A DNA stretch of 5,361 bases from Candidatus Dormiibacterota bacterium. Its GTDB lineage: Bacteria > Chloroflexota > Dormibacteria > Aeolococcales > Aeolococcaceae. The DNA lies in assembly GCA_019236085.1 (NCBI GenBank), contig JAFAJR010000020.1:1-5361 (forward strand), in the 5' to 3' direction. The position numbers were made by a program, and so were the translations under genes. Below, piece after piece: positions 5,122 through 5,361 of this stretch (positions are counted from its first letter, which is position 1; each line of letters opens with the position of its first letter). Below the pieces are notes generated by a model. The model ran no database searches, was not told the DNA's origin, and worked only from the letters and a program-made list of their open reading frames with translations.

Positions 5122-5162
5122 GTTTGACAGTACGACAAACTTAATGTCAGTATCTATGACAT
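5122..5162. promoter_or_regulatory. palindromic operator pair and promoter of the tetR gene
   Basis: A 19-bp inverted repeat, ATGTCAGTATCTATGACAT (5144-5162), has perfect 6-bp arms and includes the first two bases of the tetR start codon. A second, weaker one at 5122-5140 has GTTTG/CAAAC arms. Their centres are 22 bp apart, about two helical turns. A perfect -35, TTGACA (5124-5129), lies inside the weaker repeat. With an 18-bp spacer the -10 would be CAGTAT (5148-5153), putting the transcript start at about the ATG. Autorepression by the TetR protein is the natural reading, but it is inferred. Confidence 0.6.
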
Positions 5163-5361
5163 GAAAGCGACCGCCACCTACCACTCGCCTTTACGCGAAG
5201 CCCAGGCGGCGGCCACGAGAGACAGGATCGTCGAGGCGTGCAAGGCGGTCATGCAGCGCGGCGACGACCTCACCTACACCGCAGTGGCCGCAGCGGCGGA
5301 GGTACAGGAGCGGACGGTCTATCGCCATTTCCCCAGCAAAGAAGACCTTGAGGGGGCTCTG
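5161..5361 (+). CDS. TetR-family transcriptional regulator (N-terminal part)
   Basis: An open frame of 67 codons starts with ATG at 5161 and runs off the right edge. It holds the TetR DNA-binding domain. TRDRIVEACKAVMQRG (19-34) is helix 1. LTYTAVAAAAEVQERTVYRHFPSKEDL (37-63) covers the helix-turn-helix, with the hallmark TVYRHFPSKEDL at its end. The turn residues AAEVQERT replace the common AGVSRGT, still within family range. No Shine-Dalgarno precedes the ATG. A good -35 and a palindrome reaching into the start codon suggest a leaderless, self-repressed gene. ATG at 5156 is out of frame. The ligand-binding C-terminal domain lies outside the window, so the effector and targets cannot be guessed. 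A hairpin separates the gene from the phosphoesterase, so it is probably unrelated to that enzyme and may serve genes to the right. Confidence 0.88.
   Translation, partial: MKATATYHSPLREAQAAATRDRIVEACKAVMQRGDDLTYTAVAAAAEVQERTVYRHFPSKEDLEGAL

Noticed and set aside
1..5361. CRISPR arrays, insertion-sequence ends, tRNA or rRNA genes, and anti-phage defence modules.
   Set aside because: I searched by eye and saw no spaced direct repeats, transposase motifs, RNA-gene signatures or defence-type domains. All long frames are explained by ordinary metabolic or regulatory genes.

Overview
This is an ordinary-looking chromosomal window of high-GC bacterial DNA. It most likely comes from an actinomycete in the broad sense (Actinomycetota), class undetermined. 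The reasons are the strong G/C bias at third codon positions, GTG starts, several genes that look leaderless (a TAnnnT hexamer 6-8 nt before the ATG), a DUF6069-type small membrane protein, and family variants typical of that phylum. No tRNA, rRNA, CRISPR array, insertion sequence, integrase or phage gene is visible. I found no convincing new multi-gene system. The most interesting signals are regulatory (two operator-like palindrome pairs) and one unusual C-terminal anchor.

Layout. Position 1-41: start of a leftward gene that leaves the window. 138-827 (+): hemerythrin-type diiron protein. 809-1279 (-): MarR-family repressor, convergent with the hemerythrin gene and overlapping it by 19 bp. 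1294-1334: shared control region with two tandem copies of a TTAG-N4-CTAA palindrome. 1370-1789 (+): four-helix DUF6069 membrane protein. 1815-2468 (+): RibD C-terminal/dihydrofolate-reductase-like oxidoreductase. 2465-2764 (-): remnant of the C-terminus of an NAD-dependent epimerase/SDR protein. 2765-3118 (-): small ABM-fold monooxygenase-like protein. 3260-5050 (+): Tat-exported phospholipase C/acid phosphatase superfamily phosphoesterase with a C-terminal membrane anchor. 5069-5103: hairpin, possible terminator. 5161-end (+): N-terminus of a TetR-family regulator with a palindromic operator over its own start codon.

How the parts may work together (inference). The MarR protein probably represses itself and the divergent DUF6069 gene, and perhaps the RibD-like gene 25 bp further on, in response to an unknown ligand or oxidant. 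The hemerythrin, RibD-like and ABM proteins, like the lost SDR, belong to redox or small-molecule detoxification families. They sit in separate transcription units, however, so a common pathway is not shown. The phosphoesterase is a stand-alone exported enzyme, probably for phosphate or lipid scavenging. The TetR gene probably controls itself and something beyond the right edge.
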